From an uncultured Litoreibacter sp. (GTDB lineage Bacteria > Pseudomonadota > Alphaproteobacteria > Rhodobacterales > Rhodobacteraceae), in assembly GCA_947493265.1 (NCBI GenBank), contig CANLQL010000003.1, forward strand, positions 62,001 through 126,000: a stretch of 64,000 nucleotides of DNA, given 5' to 3'. Below the pieces are notes generated by a model. That model ran no database searches. It was not told the origin of the DNA and worked only from the letters and a program-made list of their open reading frames with translations. Made by a program: the position numbers and the translations under genes. Each line of letters opens with the position of its first letter. The stretch's first letter is position 1. Below, piece by piece: positions 46,641 to 55,487 of the stretch.

Positions 46641-47177
46641 TCAATCCAACTTCTTGAGATAAGTCCATGTCTGCACGGTGGAATTGCGCGCGACGCTAAA
46701 CGCCTCCGCGTCCCCGATATAGGCAAAACCAGCATTGGTCAGCACCCGTGCAGAGGCCGGATTGTCTTGAAAAACAGATCCAAAGATCGTGCGCGAGGCT
46801 TGCGGGTTGGCAGCAATCAAGGCCTCAACCGCCTCGGATGCGATACCGGTATTCCAATAGGCCGGAGCAACCCAATAGATGATCTCGGACTGGTCACGGT
46901 CCATCCGTTCCAGCGAAATCAAACCCATCAACGTGTTTTGCTTGTCTTTGCCGTCAATGACCCAAACATCCTCGGCCCGGTTCGGGGCCAAGGACCGTTC
47001 GATAAACGCCTCGGTAGAGCCCGGTGGCAAGGGGTGCGGGATCGTTGTCGTGTTTTCCGCAACTCGTTTGTCAGAGCCATACATAGAAATCAGACCTGCA
47101 TCGGCAGGTGTTAACGGGCGCAGGCACAGTCTTTCTGTCGTAATCGTTGCCTGAGCAATAACATCTTCAAAACTCAT
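46641..47177 (-). CDS. GNAT family N-acetyltransferase (RimJ/RimL-like)
   Basis: 178 residues from the ATG at 47177, sharing one base with the stop of the upstream LysE-type gene (TGATG). RimJ-type GNAT fold: TERLCLRPLTPADAGLI at the start, IIYWVAPAYWNTGIASEA as the acetyl-CoA binding region, and FQDNPASARVLTNAGFAYIG. It acetylates an amino group of a protein, amino acid or small molecule; the substrate is unknown. Third gene of a GNAT/LysE/GNAT operon. Confidence 0.87.
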   Translation of the reverse strand: MSFEDVIAQATITTERLCLRPLTPADAGLISMYGSDKRVAENTTTIPHPLPPGSTEAFIERSLAPNRAEDVWVIDGKDKQNTLMGLISLERMDRDQSEIIYWVAPAYWNTGIASEAVEALIAANPQASRTIFGSVFQDNPASARVLTNAGFAYIGDAEAFSVARNSTVQTWTYLKKLD

Positions 47178-47776
47178 CACCGTCCTCCTCCAAACAGCAC
47201 AAAAGCCACTGATGCGACCGTCAAAGCCGCCAGTGTCCACATCAAATATTTCTCCGCGGCTGTTCCCGCGACCACCCTTGCAATTCGTTCCCCGCCATAG
47301 GTCCACAGCGGGTGCAGCACGATCTGACTAACAAGCAATATTGCCGCTATTGTGACAGTTGCTTGAAAAATTGGCGTCCCCGGTGCGGTAAACGCAGTAA
47401 ATCCAGCCGTGATCATGGCCCAGGCTTTCGGATTGAGCGGGTGCACGACAAGGCCTGCAAGAAAGCCCGGTGCCTTCGCATCACCACCGGTATTCAAACG
47501 CATATTGGCCACGCGCCAAGCTAGCCAGATGATATATAGCGCTGAAACCCATTTCAGTGTCTCGAATATCCAAGGCGCGCTTTCAGACAATCGCATCAAC
47601 CCGAACCCGACCGGCCAGATGACCAGCTGCTTGCCAGAAATCACACCGGCAACGAATGGCAGCGCTTGTCGGAACCCGTATCGCGCCCCTGTCGACAGCA
47701 AGGCCATATTGGCGGGGCCTGGCGTGCCAACTTGTGAGGCTGCGAAAATCGCAAAGCTGGCGACCGCAACACTCAT
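47177..47776 (-). CDS. LysE/RhtB family amino-acid exporter
   Basis: 199 residues, five to six membrane helices. Family pattern: QVGTPGPANMALLSTGARYG near residue 15 and a conserved HPLNPKAWAMITAGF in the middle. Exports amino acids or derivatives. Its start overlaps the stop of the upstream GNAT gene by 4 bp, and its stop overlaps the downstream GNAT start. An exporter between two acetyltransferases suggests a combined modify-and-export detoxification unit, which is inference. Confidence 0.88.
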   Translation of the reverse strand: MSVAVASFAIFAASQVGTPGPANMALLSTGARYGFRQALPFVAGVISGKQLVIWPVGFGLMRLSESAPWIFETLKWVSALYIIWLAWRVANMRLNTGGDAKAPGFLAGLVVHPLNPKAWAMITAGFTAFTAPGTPIFQATVTIAAILLVSQIVLHPLWTYGGERIARVVAGTAAEKYLMWTLAALTVASVAFVLFGGGR

Positions 47777-48279
47777 TTCCGTGCCTCCCAGCGGGCGCGT
47801 GACAGCGACATTCTTTGAAGATCGACCTCCACGCCTGTCGACAAGGGCGTGGCGCGTTCCATTTCAAGATTGGAAAAGCCAAGGATCTCCAGAATTTTGC
47901 GGGAGCGATTGTTGCCCAGAATATAGCCGGAAGTGATCGTGTCTTCGCTGGTCGAGGCGAAATAGTCGTCGATCAACGCTTCGGCGGCTTCCAGCGCAAT
48001 GCCATCCCCCCAGACGGATTTGTCGAGCCAGTAGCCGAGATCCTTGTCGATCCCGATTACACCGACCACAGAGCCATTATGCTCAATCGCGGCGGCCTTC
48101 GGCATCGCGTTCAGGTTTGCGGCAATAAAGGTTTGCGCATCTTCCAATGTATAGGGATGGGGAACCTGCGTCAGCCAACGCGCGGTTTCAATGTCTTGAA
48201 CGCCCTTCACGACAGCCGGTGCATCGCCAGGACGCAGCGGGCGCAAGATCAGTCGGTTGGTTTTCAGTGTTTTGGACAT
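47773..48279 (-). CDS. GNAT family N-acetyltransferase
   Basis: 168 residues. RimJ/RimL-like start KTNRLILRPLRPGDAPAVVK, a mid-region LGYWLDKSVWGDGIALEAAE for acetyl-CoA binding, and the late NRSRKILEILGF. Different from the GNAT at 46641 but of the same broad group. First gene of the operon, downstream of the rplU-rpmA terminator. Confidence 0.87.
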   Translation of the reverse strand: MSKTLKTNRLILRPLRPGDAPAVVKGVQDIETARWLTQVPHPYTLEDAQTFIAANLNAMPKAAAIEHNGSVVGVIGIDKDLGYWLDKSVWGDGIALEAAEALIDDYFASTSEDTITSGYILGNNRSRKILEILGFSNLEMERATPLSTGVEVDLQRMSLSRARWEARK

Positions 48280-48298
48280 TGAAACGTCCTCCCAGAAC

Positions 48299-48327
48299 GA
48301 AAAAGGGACCGGCGATGTGCCGATCCC
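48299..48327 (-). terminator. Rho-independent terminator of rplU-rpmA
   Basis: On the minus strand GGGATCGGC, a 5-base loop and GCCGGTCCC form a 9-bp stem (one G-U pair), followed by TTTTT. It lies 29 bp after the rpmA stop and just before the GNAT start. Confidence 0.8.
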
Positions 48328-48355
48328 TGAAATGTCTTAACCTTGGGGGTTCGGC

Positions 48356-48625
48356 TTATTCAGCGGCCTCCGCCACTGGGAGAACCGATACAAAGGTGCG
48401 GCCCTTAAGGCCTTTGTGGAACGTCACTTTACCTTCGACAGTTGCGAAGATCGTGTGATCGCGGCCCATGCCAACGCCTTCGCCCGGCCATTTCACCGTG
48501 CCGCGCTGACGAACAATAATGTTGCCTGGAATGACAGCTTCGCCACCATATTTCTTCACACCAAGACGACGGCCAGCGCTGTCGCGACCGTTGCGGGATG
48601 AACCACCTGCTTTTTTATGTGCCAT
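48356..48625 (-). CDS. rpmA: 50S ribosomal protein L27
   Basis: 89 residues. Starts [20 protein letters not shown], the conserved N-terminal arm that reaches the peptidyl-transferase centre, then [25 protein letters not shown] precedes the ATG. Directly after rplU. Confidence 0.97.
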   Translation of the reverse strand: MAHKKAGGSSRNGRDSAGRRLGVKKYGGEAVIPGNIIVRQRGTVKWPGEGVGMGRDHTIFATVEGKVTFHKGLKGRTFVSVLPVAEAAE

Positions 48626-48637
48626 CTCGTGCTCTCC

Positions 48638-49357
48638 TTAACCTTTAGCGAGCTTCGCGGCTTGCTTGAGCCACTCGTCGCGGTCGATACGACCTTTAAA
48701 GTTCAGTTTGTCGTCCATATCAGCAATGTCCTCTGGGGTCCATGCTGCGATTTGGGCGAATGTTGTAACGCCAAGCGCGTGAAGCTTTTTCACAATCACC
48801 GGACCAACACCGCTGATCTGTGTCAGATCGTCAGCCTCAGCTTTCGCAGCGGCCTTCTTCGGCGCTGCTTTCTTTGGTGCGGCTTTTGCCTTCGGCTCAG
48901 CTTTTGCCTTTGGCGCGGCTTTTGCTTTCGGCGCGTCGGCTTTCTTTTCAGCTTTCGGCTCTGCGGCTTTCTTGGTGGTCTTTGGACCAACGGTTGCCGC
49001 AATCGCGATGCCACCGCCACCAAGGGCTGCTTTTACACCGGACTTGCCTGCGCCTTTTTCAAGGATGTCTGTCACGCGCAGCAAAGTCAGTTGCTGACGA
49101 TGACCCTTCGTGCGCTTGGAGCCGTGCTTCCGGCGACGCTTCACGAAGTGAATTGTTTTCTGACCTTTGATCTGGTCGATCACCTCAGCCTGGACGCCTG
49201 CGTCCTCAACCAAAGGGGCACCAACTTTGCCGCCAACCATCAAAATGTCGTTGAATTGAACTTTTTCACCAGCTGTGGCGTCCAGTTTCTCGACGCGCAG
49301 AATGTCACCAGAAGTGACTTTGTACTGCTTGCCGCCGGTTTTCAGAACCGCGAACAT
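48638..49357 (-). CDS. rplU: 50S ribosomal protein L21 with long C-terminal helix-hairpin-helix extension
   Basis: 239 residues, while L21 is usually ~103. Residues 1-~102 are normal L21 ([18 protein letters not shown], then [19 protein letters not shown]). After a short linker comes a low-complexity stretch (~130-180) of Ala/Lys/Pro repeats ([20 protein letters not shown]). The last ~58 residues form a distinct domain: [20 protein letters not shown], a helix-hairpin-helix core, followed by [12 protein letters not shown] and a basic end. The extended form is known to me from Rhodobacterales. The tail may touch RNA or DNA, but no function is established. Confidence 0.95.
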   Translation of the reverse strand: MFAVLKTGGKQYKVTSGDILRVEKLDATAGEKVQFNDILMVGGKVGAPLVEDAGVQAEVIDQIKGQKTIHFVKRRRKHGSKRTKGHRQQLTLLRVTDILEKGAGKSGVKAALGGGGIAIAATVGPKTTKKAAEPKAEKKADAPKAKAAPKAKAEPKAKAAPKKAAPKKAAAKAEADDLTQISGVGPVIVKKLHALGVTTFAQIAAWTPEDIADMDDKLNFKGRIDRDEWLKQAAKLAKG

Positions 49358-49556
49358 ATCGCATACCTTTATGTCTTCCGCGTCCTGTGGTCCCCGTTTC
49401 GGGCGTTCTTGGCAAATGCCACCTCGGACAGCGCGCCCTGAGCTCAGAGCGATGTTTCAAAATGCTCCACCACCGGGTTTCCGGCGCAGATGCGGGCTTA
49501 TGTGGCCATCAGCTGATCAAGTCAAGCGGGTTTCGCGTCGAAACTCCAAGGAATCC

Positions 49557-50381
49557 TCAGGTATCGTCGCCCATCATGAATTCAGCCGTCGCTTTGCCCA
49601 AATCGTAGCTTTGTTGTTCGAACATTTGATCGAAACCGGCAAATAGCGCTGTGTTGAATTTCTGCCCCGCTTCCGAGGCTGACATATCGATGTAATCTTG
49701 CAATTCCTCAAGGCTCAGCACGCTGTATGCAAGGGCCGAAAAATTCATCGTCCAATCGGTGACATTCTCGCGAATTTCGGGTTCCTGCTCCCAAACGGTG
49801 GACAACATGACACTTTCCGGCAGGCTTTGATCAAATTGCGGATTTGATGCCATGCCTTGGTAGAATGCCAGATTGGCATTCAGCGCGCCCATCACGTTGC
49901 TGTCGATCAGGTCGTTGACGATGACGAAATTCTCATAGAGTTCGATACGCGGGTCTTTGTCTTCGCGCATTGTTTCAACCTTTTGACGGACATCGTCTTC
50001 CAGCGCTTCGTCATTCAATGCAATCCGCGCGTCGAGTTCGATCTGGACGATCCGCTTGCCGGATTCCGTTTCAAAAAACGCCAGCGCTTCTTCGGAGCCT
50101 TCCAGTGCCCCGCTTGCGACCAGCCCATCGCGAAATTCTGCATCCATTTTGTCGAGCGTGTAGATCTGCTCCAGTCTGCGTGTCCAGGATGGTGATGCCT
50201 GAATGTCGCCCTCTTCGGTCATCTCCTGGCCTGCGGCGATGGCTTCGTCGCGCAGAACCCGGAAAACCTCGTCCATATTCAAAGCGGCGTAATAGCGATC
50301 CACCAAGGCCGTTTGGGCGTGCAAACTGGTCGGGATCAAAAGGCTAAGCGCGGCGATGGCTGGAAGAAGGGATATGCGCAT
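49557..50381 (-). CDS. DUF2059-type exported protein
   Basis: 274 residues with a clear Sec signal peptide (residues 1-22, LLIPTSLHAQ). The rest is helical and acidic. The closing part (LSLEELQDYIDMSASEAGQK) resembles DUF2059 proteins. Periplasmic, function unknown. It stands alone, with 184 bp to tRNA-Ser and 199 bp to rplU. Confidence 0.75.
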   Translation of the reverse strand: MRISLLPAIAALSLLIPTSLHAQTALVDRYYAALNMDEVFRVLRDEAIAAGQEMTEEGDIQASPSWTRRLEQIYTLDKMDAEFRDGLVASGALEGSEEALAFFETESGKRIVQIELDARIALNDEALEDDVRQKVETMREDKDPRIELYENFVIVNDLIDSNVMGALNANLAFYQGMASNPQFDQSLPESVMLSTVWEQEPEIRENVTDWTMNFSALAYSVLSLEELQDYIDMSASEAGQKFNTALFAGFDQMFEQQSYDLGKATAEFMMGDDT

Positions 50382-50565
50382 AAAATCTGCTCCGATTAAC
50401 TGGGGTCACCGGACCATACTGCGCAGAGCGTAAGCGGACAATGAATCAATCTTTATGTTCACGCGAATGTGGCAGACGGCCCCTGCCCTACGACTGTCCA
50501 ATACGGGCTTGCGCGTTGCCAGCGCTATGGGTAAACCCCGCGCACTGATCACAACCTTGCTTTGC

Positions 50566-50655
50566 GGAAAGGTGCCGGAGTGGTCGAACGGGGCGGTCTC
50601 GAAAACCGTTGTGGGTGCAAGCCTACCCAGGGTTCGAATCCCTGTCTTTCCGCCA
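50566..50655 (+). tRNA. tRNA-Ser (anticodon CGA)
   Basis: 90 nt with encoded CCA. The acceptor stem GGAAAGG pairs with TCTTTCC (one G-U pair), discriminator G. The anticodon loop CTCGAAA gives anticodon CGA at 50600-50602, reading UCG. It has the long variable arm of class II tRNAs and the T loop GGTTCGAATCC. An A/T-richer accessory stretch begins on its 3' side. Confidence 0.95.
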
Positions 50656-50962
50656 AAAACCAATTCTGGACGGTTAGCCTTGGCCACCTTGCTAGTCCAA
50701 TTGGCGGATTTCATAAGGACTACGGAAATGCTGTTTGTCTTTATGTCTGACGCCATTCCATAGCGTGGTTAAGAGAAGCCGCAATCACGGGATTGGATCG
50801 GAAGTGCAGCGTTCAGGTTGAGTAAAAAAACTGTATTGATGGAGACGTGATCGGAGTTGGTGGCCCATCAAGAATGACGCTGCCTGCCACAAAGGACGAG
50901 TTTTCAGACCTCATTTCCGACATCGGGTGGTTTGGGGCAAACTTGAACTCGGTTTGGCTTCT
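50656..50962. other. Region 3' of tRNA-Ser without a clear gene
   Basis: About 300 bp. A short open frame (GTG 50847 to TAA 50966, 39 codons) ending DIGWFGANLNSVWLL looks protein-like but has no recognisable family or ribosome binding site; it may be a remnant. AGAGAAGCC (50772-50780) recurs inverted as GGCTTCTCT (50956-50964). I found no copy of the tRNA 3' end that would mark an attachment site. Confidence 0.4.
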
Positions 50963-52312
50963 CTAATATAATTGCGGCCTGGCGATCAAAACCTTTGGAT
51001 AAATTGACCTCAACTCCGCGCTTATTTCGTTTATTCGTGATGTGGAGAATTTTTCTTCGGTCATAATTCTAACCCAGCGTCCTTTGTCGGCGCTTACGCT
51101 CTCTATGACATCATCTAAGTTTATTGTACTGGTCTCCAACGCAGCTCTTATCTTATTGATTTCATTATCGGCGATAGATTTCCAATTGCTTCGACTCTTG
51201 AATGCCAAAAATTGAACACGCCAATCGGATGCTTCGTATTCGGCAACGCAATCATCGAACCGTTGCAACGACGCCAGCCCGTTTGGAACAACGCCTTGCG
51301 CGCACATCTGAACATGAAATGCAAACTCATGCGTATTGTATGATCGGTTTCTCCAGCGATTGCATTCTTGTTCTGTCGGCGCGGCTCCGGGTAAAATTCG
51401 CCCGACATATATGTAGTCAACAAATCCATTCGGCATCGTACGCTGTAGTTTCGGGCTCAAGCTACCTTTGATCTCGGCATCATCCTTTACTGCTGGCCAG
51501 GTCACCAAGTCTGAAATATCAAGCTCTTCAGTCTCGCCACCAAGCCATTTGTAGAGGGCAGAATAGAACTCCAGATCATTGTGGAAACGCCATCCGTTGC
51601 GTGTATTTCGCAATAGGATATGGCTTACACCGTCCCTGCCGATCTCTGTCCATTCATCCAGTATTCTCGCACCTTCAAGGAAATGCACTTGTGCTTTGCT
51701 CCAATCTGACTGCGCTGCGCGAACCGCGATAGCCGCTTCCAAGCTCGCCCGTCTTGTTGCATTTCGTAGGGGAAAGTAACTCCGGGTCTTGCGCGTATTC
51801 GTATCTAGAAAAGTGAGCCCTCTGAGAATCTGTCGATCAATTTTTTCGATTGACGATTTAATTTGGTCAAGTTCGGTGGCGGGGAATTCGGCCAACGAGG
51901 ACCCTTCACATACAGCTCTTCGAATATCTGCAATAGGTTGAACGACCTCTGAAAAGTAGAAATCCTTCTTGTTCGCCGCCGCACAATCAAGAGCTGCGAA
52001 CAGATCGGTGTAAGGTGCTTGTTCGCGTGCCGCACGTCCCCAAAGTAGTTTTTGGAACGAGACATCAGTTTGAGCGTCGCCCGTCGTCCAAGGCTGGATC
52101 TCACACATCAAGTTAATAAGCGTGTCAAACTGGTCGCCGGATGCCTTTACGCGATCAAAGACTTCCCGGGCGACAATGCTTTTGTTGGCGGGAGACAGAG
52201 AATTGACGTAGTTTACCGGATTGGTTGCAACGAGTGCGCGATCGAGTTCCTGCGCCGATGCTGTGTTTGAGCAAAATATGAGCAAACACAAAGAGCATAA
52301 AATATTCCTCAT
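50963..52312 (-). CDS. Exported protein of unknown function
   Basis: 449 residues from the ATG at 52312, which gives a textbook signal peptide (MRNILCSLCLLIFCSNTASA then Q). A GTG at 52321 overlapping the upstream stop is an alternative start. The mature part is mostly helical with scattered Trp and Cys (IQPWTTGDAQTDVSFQKLLW; NGWRFHNDLEFYSALYKWLG). I recognise no family. Base composition is visibly more A/T-rich than the core genes. It is coupled to the membrane protein gene upstream (52318-53205), so the two products probably work together in the envelope. Confidence 0.7.
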   Translation of the reverse strand: MRNILCSLCLLIFCSNTASAQELDRALVATNPVNYVNSLSPANKSIVAREVFDRVKASGDQFDTLINLMCEIQPWTTGDAQTDVSFQKLLWGRAAREQAPYTDLFAALDCAAANKKDFYFSEVVQPIADIRRAVCEGSSLAEFPATELDQIKSSIEKIDRQILRGLTFLDTNTRKTRSYFPLRNATRRASLEAAIAVRAAQSDWSKAQVHFLEGARILDEWTEIGRDGVSHILLRNTRNGWRFHNDLEFYSALYKWLGGETEELDISDLVTWPAVKDDAEIKGSLSPKLQRTMPNGFVDYIYVGRILPGAAPTEQECNRWRNRSYNTHEFAFHVQMCAQGVVPNGLASLQRFDDCVAEYEASDWRVQFLAFKSRSNWKSIADNEINKIRAALETSTINLDDVIESVSADKGRWVRIMTEEKFSTSRINEISAELRSIYPKVLIARPQLY

Positions 52313-52317
52313 TTTAG

Positions 52318-53205
52318 TCACCCGTCACGCTTTGCGGAGGATTCGATCTCTCCAAATGGATTATCGTCACGAGCGTCTTCTAAATCCTGTAAAACAGGCT
52401 GATGTTCCAAACTGTTCGGACCAATAGACCCAATATCTTGATCCTTAATTCGTCGACAATACTCATCGACGTTGGTCAGTTTATCGATATCGACCTTTAC
52501 AATTCCATGATCGACAAACTCAACGGCGACCTTAATCAATGGCAACTCTCGAACGGCCATGCGATAGGTTCGCTCGGTGTCGCCGACCTTTAGTGCACTT
52601 GTAAGCCCGCTGTAGGGTAACCACTCCTTGCCTGAATTGTGAATTTCCCAGTTGGAATGCTTCGCATCCGAAGTCGCACCACACGCAACAACAAGGCTCA
52701 GAACCTCTATTCCTTCAGAGTGTCGCTCCCCGGACAAGATGGTCTTCAGAGTATCCCGTTCACCTTCAGCATAAGCAAGTTTAGCTTCCGCAGTCTGTAG
52801 GTCTCTTTCAGCGTTTTCCAGACGTTCAAATAGATCAGTAAGTTGCACCAGATCCCACTTCATCGTCGCACCAGTTGCGGCTATCGCCAATAGCAGCCAA
52901 AGCAGCGAAGCGCCTTGCATCTCGACCGGCAATTCCACTCCAAGAATCTTGAATTTTCCGGTGCTATTGGCGTCAAATCGTATCAGGTGCGCGACAATAG
53001 CCGTTAACATCGAGATGACGATGGCAACGCTTATCAAATAGACCGCAGGCCAAAATCGCAAAAAGTCGTAGCGATTTGAGCTTTCTTCTATTCCGCGATT
53101 TGCCAACCAATCAATTGTCGGCAAGGCAAGTAAGAGAGCGACACCAAAGCAAAGAAGTACAATTGAAACCTTTAAGCGCGAAGAACGGCTTGATCCAATA
53201 CCCAT
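52318..53205 (-). CDS. Membrane protein with coiled coil, unknown function
   Basis: 295 residues from the ATG at 53205; a TTG 12 bases upstream is possible. Three hydrophobic segments (about 13-31, 52-74, 97-113) are followed by a heptad-rich coiled coil (~118-155, LFERLENAERDLQTAEAKLA) and a ~130-residue soluble domain (SNWEIHNSGKEWLPYSGLTS) that is probably beta-rich. No family recognised. A/T-richer than its surroundings. Forms an overlapping pair with the exported protein gene downstream. Confidence 0.68.
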   Translation of the reverse strand: MGIGSSRSSRLKVSIVLLCFGVALLLALPTIDWLANRGIEESSNRYDFLRFWPAVYLISVAIVISMLTAIVAHLIRFDANSTGKFKILGVELPVEMQGASLLWLLLAIAATGATMKWDLVQLTDLFERLENAERDLQTAEAKLAYAEGERDTLKTILSGERHSEGIEVLSLVVACGATSDAKHSNWEIHNSGKEWLPYSGLTSALKVGDTERTYRMAVRELPLIKVAVEFVDHGIVKVDIDKLTNVDEYCRRIKDQDIGSIGPNSLEHQPVLQDLEDARDDNPFGEIESSAKRDG

Positions 53206-53965
53206 GAGACTACCCAAGAAATTAATTCGTCAAAATATGCCATCGATATAAGCACATTTCTGTGCAGATGTCACCATTTCCACATTTATCGAATTCGCCA
53301 GGCGCGCTGGATAAAGTTTTTTCGCTGCAGTCATTGTTCGGATTAAATGGGGTGGAAATCTAGAAACCAGCGGTATCTGACTAGGACCTTTCAAACACCT
53401 AAAGGCGGTTTCTGGGTCTGTATGAGGTCTGTGAGGGCTCGGTTCAAAAGTTTACAACCAAGGCGCGCTTAGTCAGCAATGCTCGTGAGTTCGCCCGCAT
53501 CGCCCCTTGTGCGACAGGGAGCGCTCTCCGCCGAGTCCCTAATCGAAAAAAGGTCGCAGTTCATCCACTTCTGATCACGTCACTCGCTGTGGATTGAAAT
53601 TGCCCATTTCCCTTGCGGTTCACGAAAGCAAACGTTCATTTGTTTGCGGTCCACGCAACCTTGTCCACATAGCGGACTTCTGATCCCTTGCTTCATTCTC
53701 AACCGACTTGTGATCCAAACACTTGTTTGAGCAGTATGCCTTGGTATTTTAGGTCCTATAAAACTCAGTACGGATCATTTATATTTCCAAAATTCTTGGG
53801 TATTTTTTGGCTGACTATCATTCCGCCACTTGCCTTCTTACATGACCAGCGTGGGCAGCAGCGGATGCCGCTATTCCAATTTCTTATGTGTAAATAAGAA
53901 CAATAAATTTTTGTAATTTCGTCTTTGATGCTAGCTTTTGACGAGCTTGGGATCTGAGGCAGGAC
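53206..53965. other. About 750 bp without a recognisable gene, possible remnant DNA
   Basis: No frame on either strand looks like a family I know. The part 53400-53680 has mixed G/C content with many interrupted frames and blocks such as TTTGCGGTCC and CATAGCGGACTTC. That resembles decayed, non-coding intergenic sequence rather than a promoter alone. The last ~200 bp are very A/T-rich and probably hold the promoter of the BtpA-like gene. Confidence 0.5.
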
Positions 53966-54703
53966 ATGGACCGAAACGACTTTCGACGAAAATTCAGCGC
54001 CACAGGTCCGGTCGTGCTTCCCGTCATCCATGTTCTGGATGCCGCGCAGGCACGAAGAAACATCGACGTTGCAATTAACGGAGGATGCCCAGGTGTATTC
54101 CTGATCAATCATGACTTTGAGAAAGAAAGGCTGCTCCCGATTATCAAGGAGACGCGGAACGCGTTTCCGGACTATTGGATTGGTGTGAATTTTTTGGCTG
54201 TGACCGGTAAATTTGCGTTTCCGATCTTGGGTGAGTTGCAGGCACAGGGGGTTCGCGTTGATGGCTATTGGGCCGATGATGCGCGGATTGATGAACGGCG
54301 CAACGAAGACGACCAGCCGGAAGCAGACGAAATCGCCCAGATCCGGAACGCAAGCGGTTGGGACGGGCTCTATATTGGTGGCACGGCGTTCAAGAAGCAG
54401 CGCGAAGTTGACCCCGCGCAGTACGGAAAAAGTGCCCGTATCGCGACACGATATATGGATGTCGTCGTTACCTCGGGCGTCGCCACCGGCCATGCCGCTG
54501 ATGTCGGCAAGATCGAGACGTTCCGCACCCAATGCGGTGACACCGCGCTTGGCCTTGCTTCGGGCATAACTCCGCAGAACGCCGCTCACTACGCCGAGGC
54601 AGTAGATCTTTTCATGGTGGCGACTGGCATCAATTTTGATGGGGATTTTTACAATATTGATCCCGAGCGCTTAGCGCACCTGATGGACCTCACACAGACA
54701 TAA
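53966..54703 (+). CDS. BtpA/SgcQ-like TIM-barrel protein
   Basis: 245 residues with GAGGCAGG before the ATG. The sequence follows the BtpA-type (beta/alpha) barrel order: PVIHVLD at strand 1, GGCPGVFLINHDF, WIGVNFLAVTG, VDGYWADDARID, then VTSGVATGHAADVGKIETFR and LASGITPQNAAHYAEAVDLF and VATGINFDGDFYNID at the end. BtpA was linked to photosystem I in cyanobacteria, but most relatives are uncharacterised and look like phosphate-binding barrel enzymes. It is paired with a phosphoribosyltransferase 13 bp downstream, which suggests a nucleobase- or ribose-phosphate-related reaction (inference). Confidence 0.72.
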   Translation: MDRNDFRRKFSATGPVVLPVIHVLDAAQARRNIDVAINGGCPGVFLINHDFEKERLLPIIKETRNAFPDYWIGVNFLAVTGKFAFPILGELQAQGVRVDGYWADDARIDERRNEDDQPEADEIAQIRNASGWDGLYIGGTAFKKQREVDPAQYGKSARIATRYMDVVVTSGVATGHAADVGKIETFRTQCGDTALGLASGITPQNAAHYAEAVDLFMVATGINFDGDFYNIDPERLAHLMDLTQT

Positions 54704-54716
54704 CGGAGACGACCAT

Positions 54717-55337
54717 ATGACCCACGACAAAGGCCCGAGAGACGACCGTTGGTACTTCGCGCTCATGGCGCCCAACACGAAGGGCGACAAGTTTGCCTGG
54801 CTGGACCCAACCTCCATCTACATCAACGGCAAGGCCTATCACGATTTGCTGGATGATCTGTGTGCTGATCTGGATGCTGATGAAATTGATGTCGTGGCGG
54901 GACTTGACGCAATGGGGTTTGTCTTGGCTGCCGGCATTGCTGCACGGATTGGACGAGGGTTCTTGCCGATCCGCAAACCCGGCAAGCTTTGTGTCGACAC
55001 CGACAGCGCTTCCATGACCAATTATTCAGGTCAAACCCAGTCGATGGAAATGCGTCTGCCTGCCTATGCGCCCGGAACGCGGGTGTTGTTGGTGGATCAA
55101 TGGGTGGAAACCGGTGGCACGATGCATGGTGCGGTCCAGCTTGTTGAGCAGCAGCAAGGGAAAGTGGCCGGTATGGTGGCGATTGTCATGGAGGAAAACG
55201 AAAACACACTTGAATATCGCAAGAAGTACAAATGCGTGACAGCTATTCAACCCGGCACGGAATGGCAGCGGCAAGCCAATTCCCAGACCCTTGAAAGCTT
55301 CAAGACGTATAAGCCAGAAATGGCGTTTCCCATTTAA
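54717..55337 (+). CDS. Type I phosphoribosyltransferase (adenine PRTase-like)
   Basis: 206 residues, GGAGACG upstream of the ATG. Type I PRTase fold: VVAGLDAMGFVLAAGIAARI and GFLPIRKPGKL match adenine phosphoribosyltransferases, and the PRPP-binding loop is VLLVDQWVETGGTMHGAVQL with the acidic pair changed to Asp-Gln (usually Asp-Asp). An N-terminal WYFALMAPNTKGDKFAWLDP and a C-terminal ~45-residue tail are not typical of plain APRT. It may use another base or act as a regulator. Forms an apparent two-gene unit with the BtpA-like gene. Confidence 0.78.
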   Translation: MTHDKGPRDDRWYFALMAPNTKGDKFAWLDPTSIYINGKAYHDLLDDLCADLDADEIDVVAGLDAMGFVLAAGIAARIGRGFLPIRKPGKLCVDTDSASMTNYSGQTQSMEMRLPAYAPGTRVLLVDQWVETGGTMHGAVQLVEQQQGKVAGMVAIVMEENENTLEYRKKYKCVTAIQPGTEWQRQANSQTLESFKTYKPEMAFPI

Positions 55338-55487
55338 CAGCTGTATTTGGCGTGAGTGTTGAACACGTCGCCTGCAGTGAAGTCGCCAGGTGAAATTGAT
55401 CGGCCGGAATTGAAGCTGCGCGTTGGCTGAAACGCTCAGCGTCGTGTTCCGTGACGCGTCTAGCGAGCTATTGCATTCGCTGGCATT

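Noticed and set aside
48840-48970. Tandem short repeats
   Set aside because: They encode the Ala/Lys/Pro linker of the L21 extension, not a DNA-level element.
53688-53897. 69-codon plus-strand frame
   Set aside because: No ribosome binding site, no family resemblance, and located in probable remnant DNA.
50566-54000. Integrated element with attachment sites at tRNA-Ser
   Set aside because: No integrase gene and no second copy of the tRNA 3' end was found by eye, so only an accessory patch is claimed.
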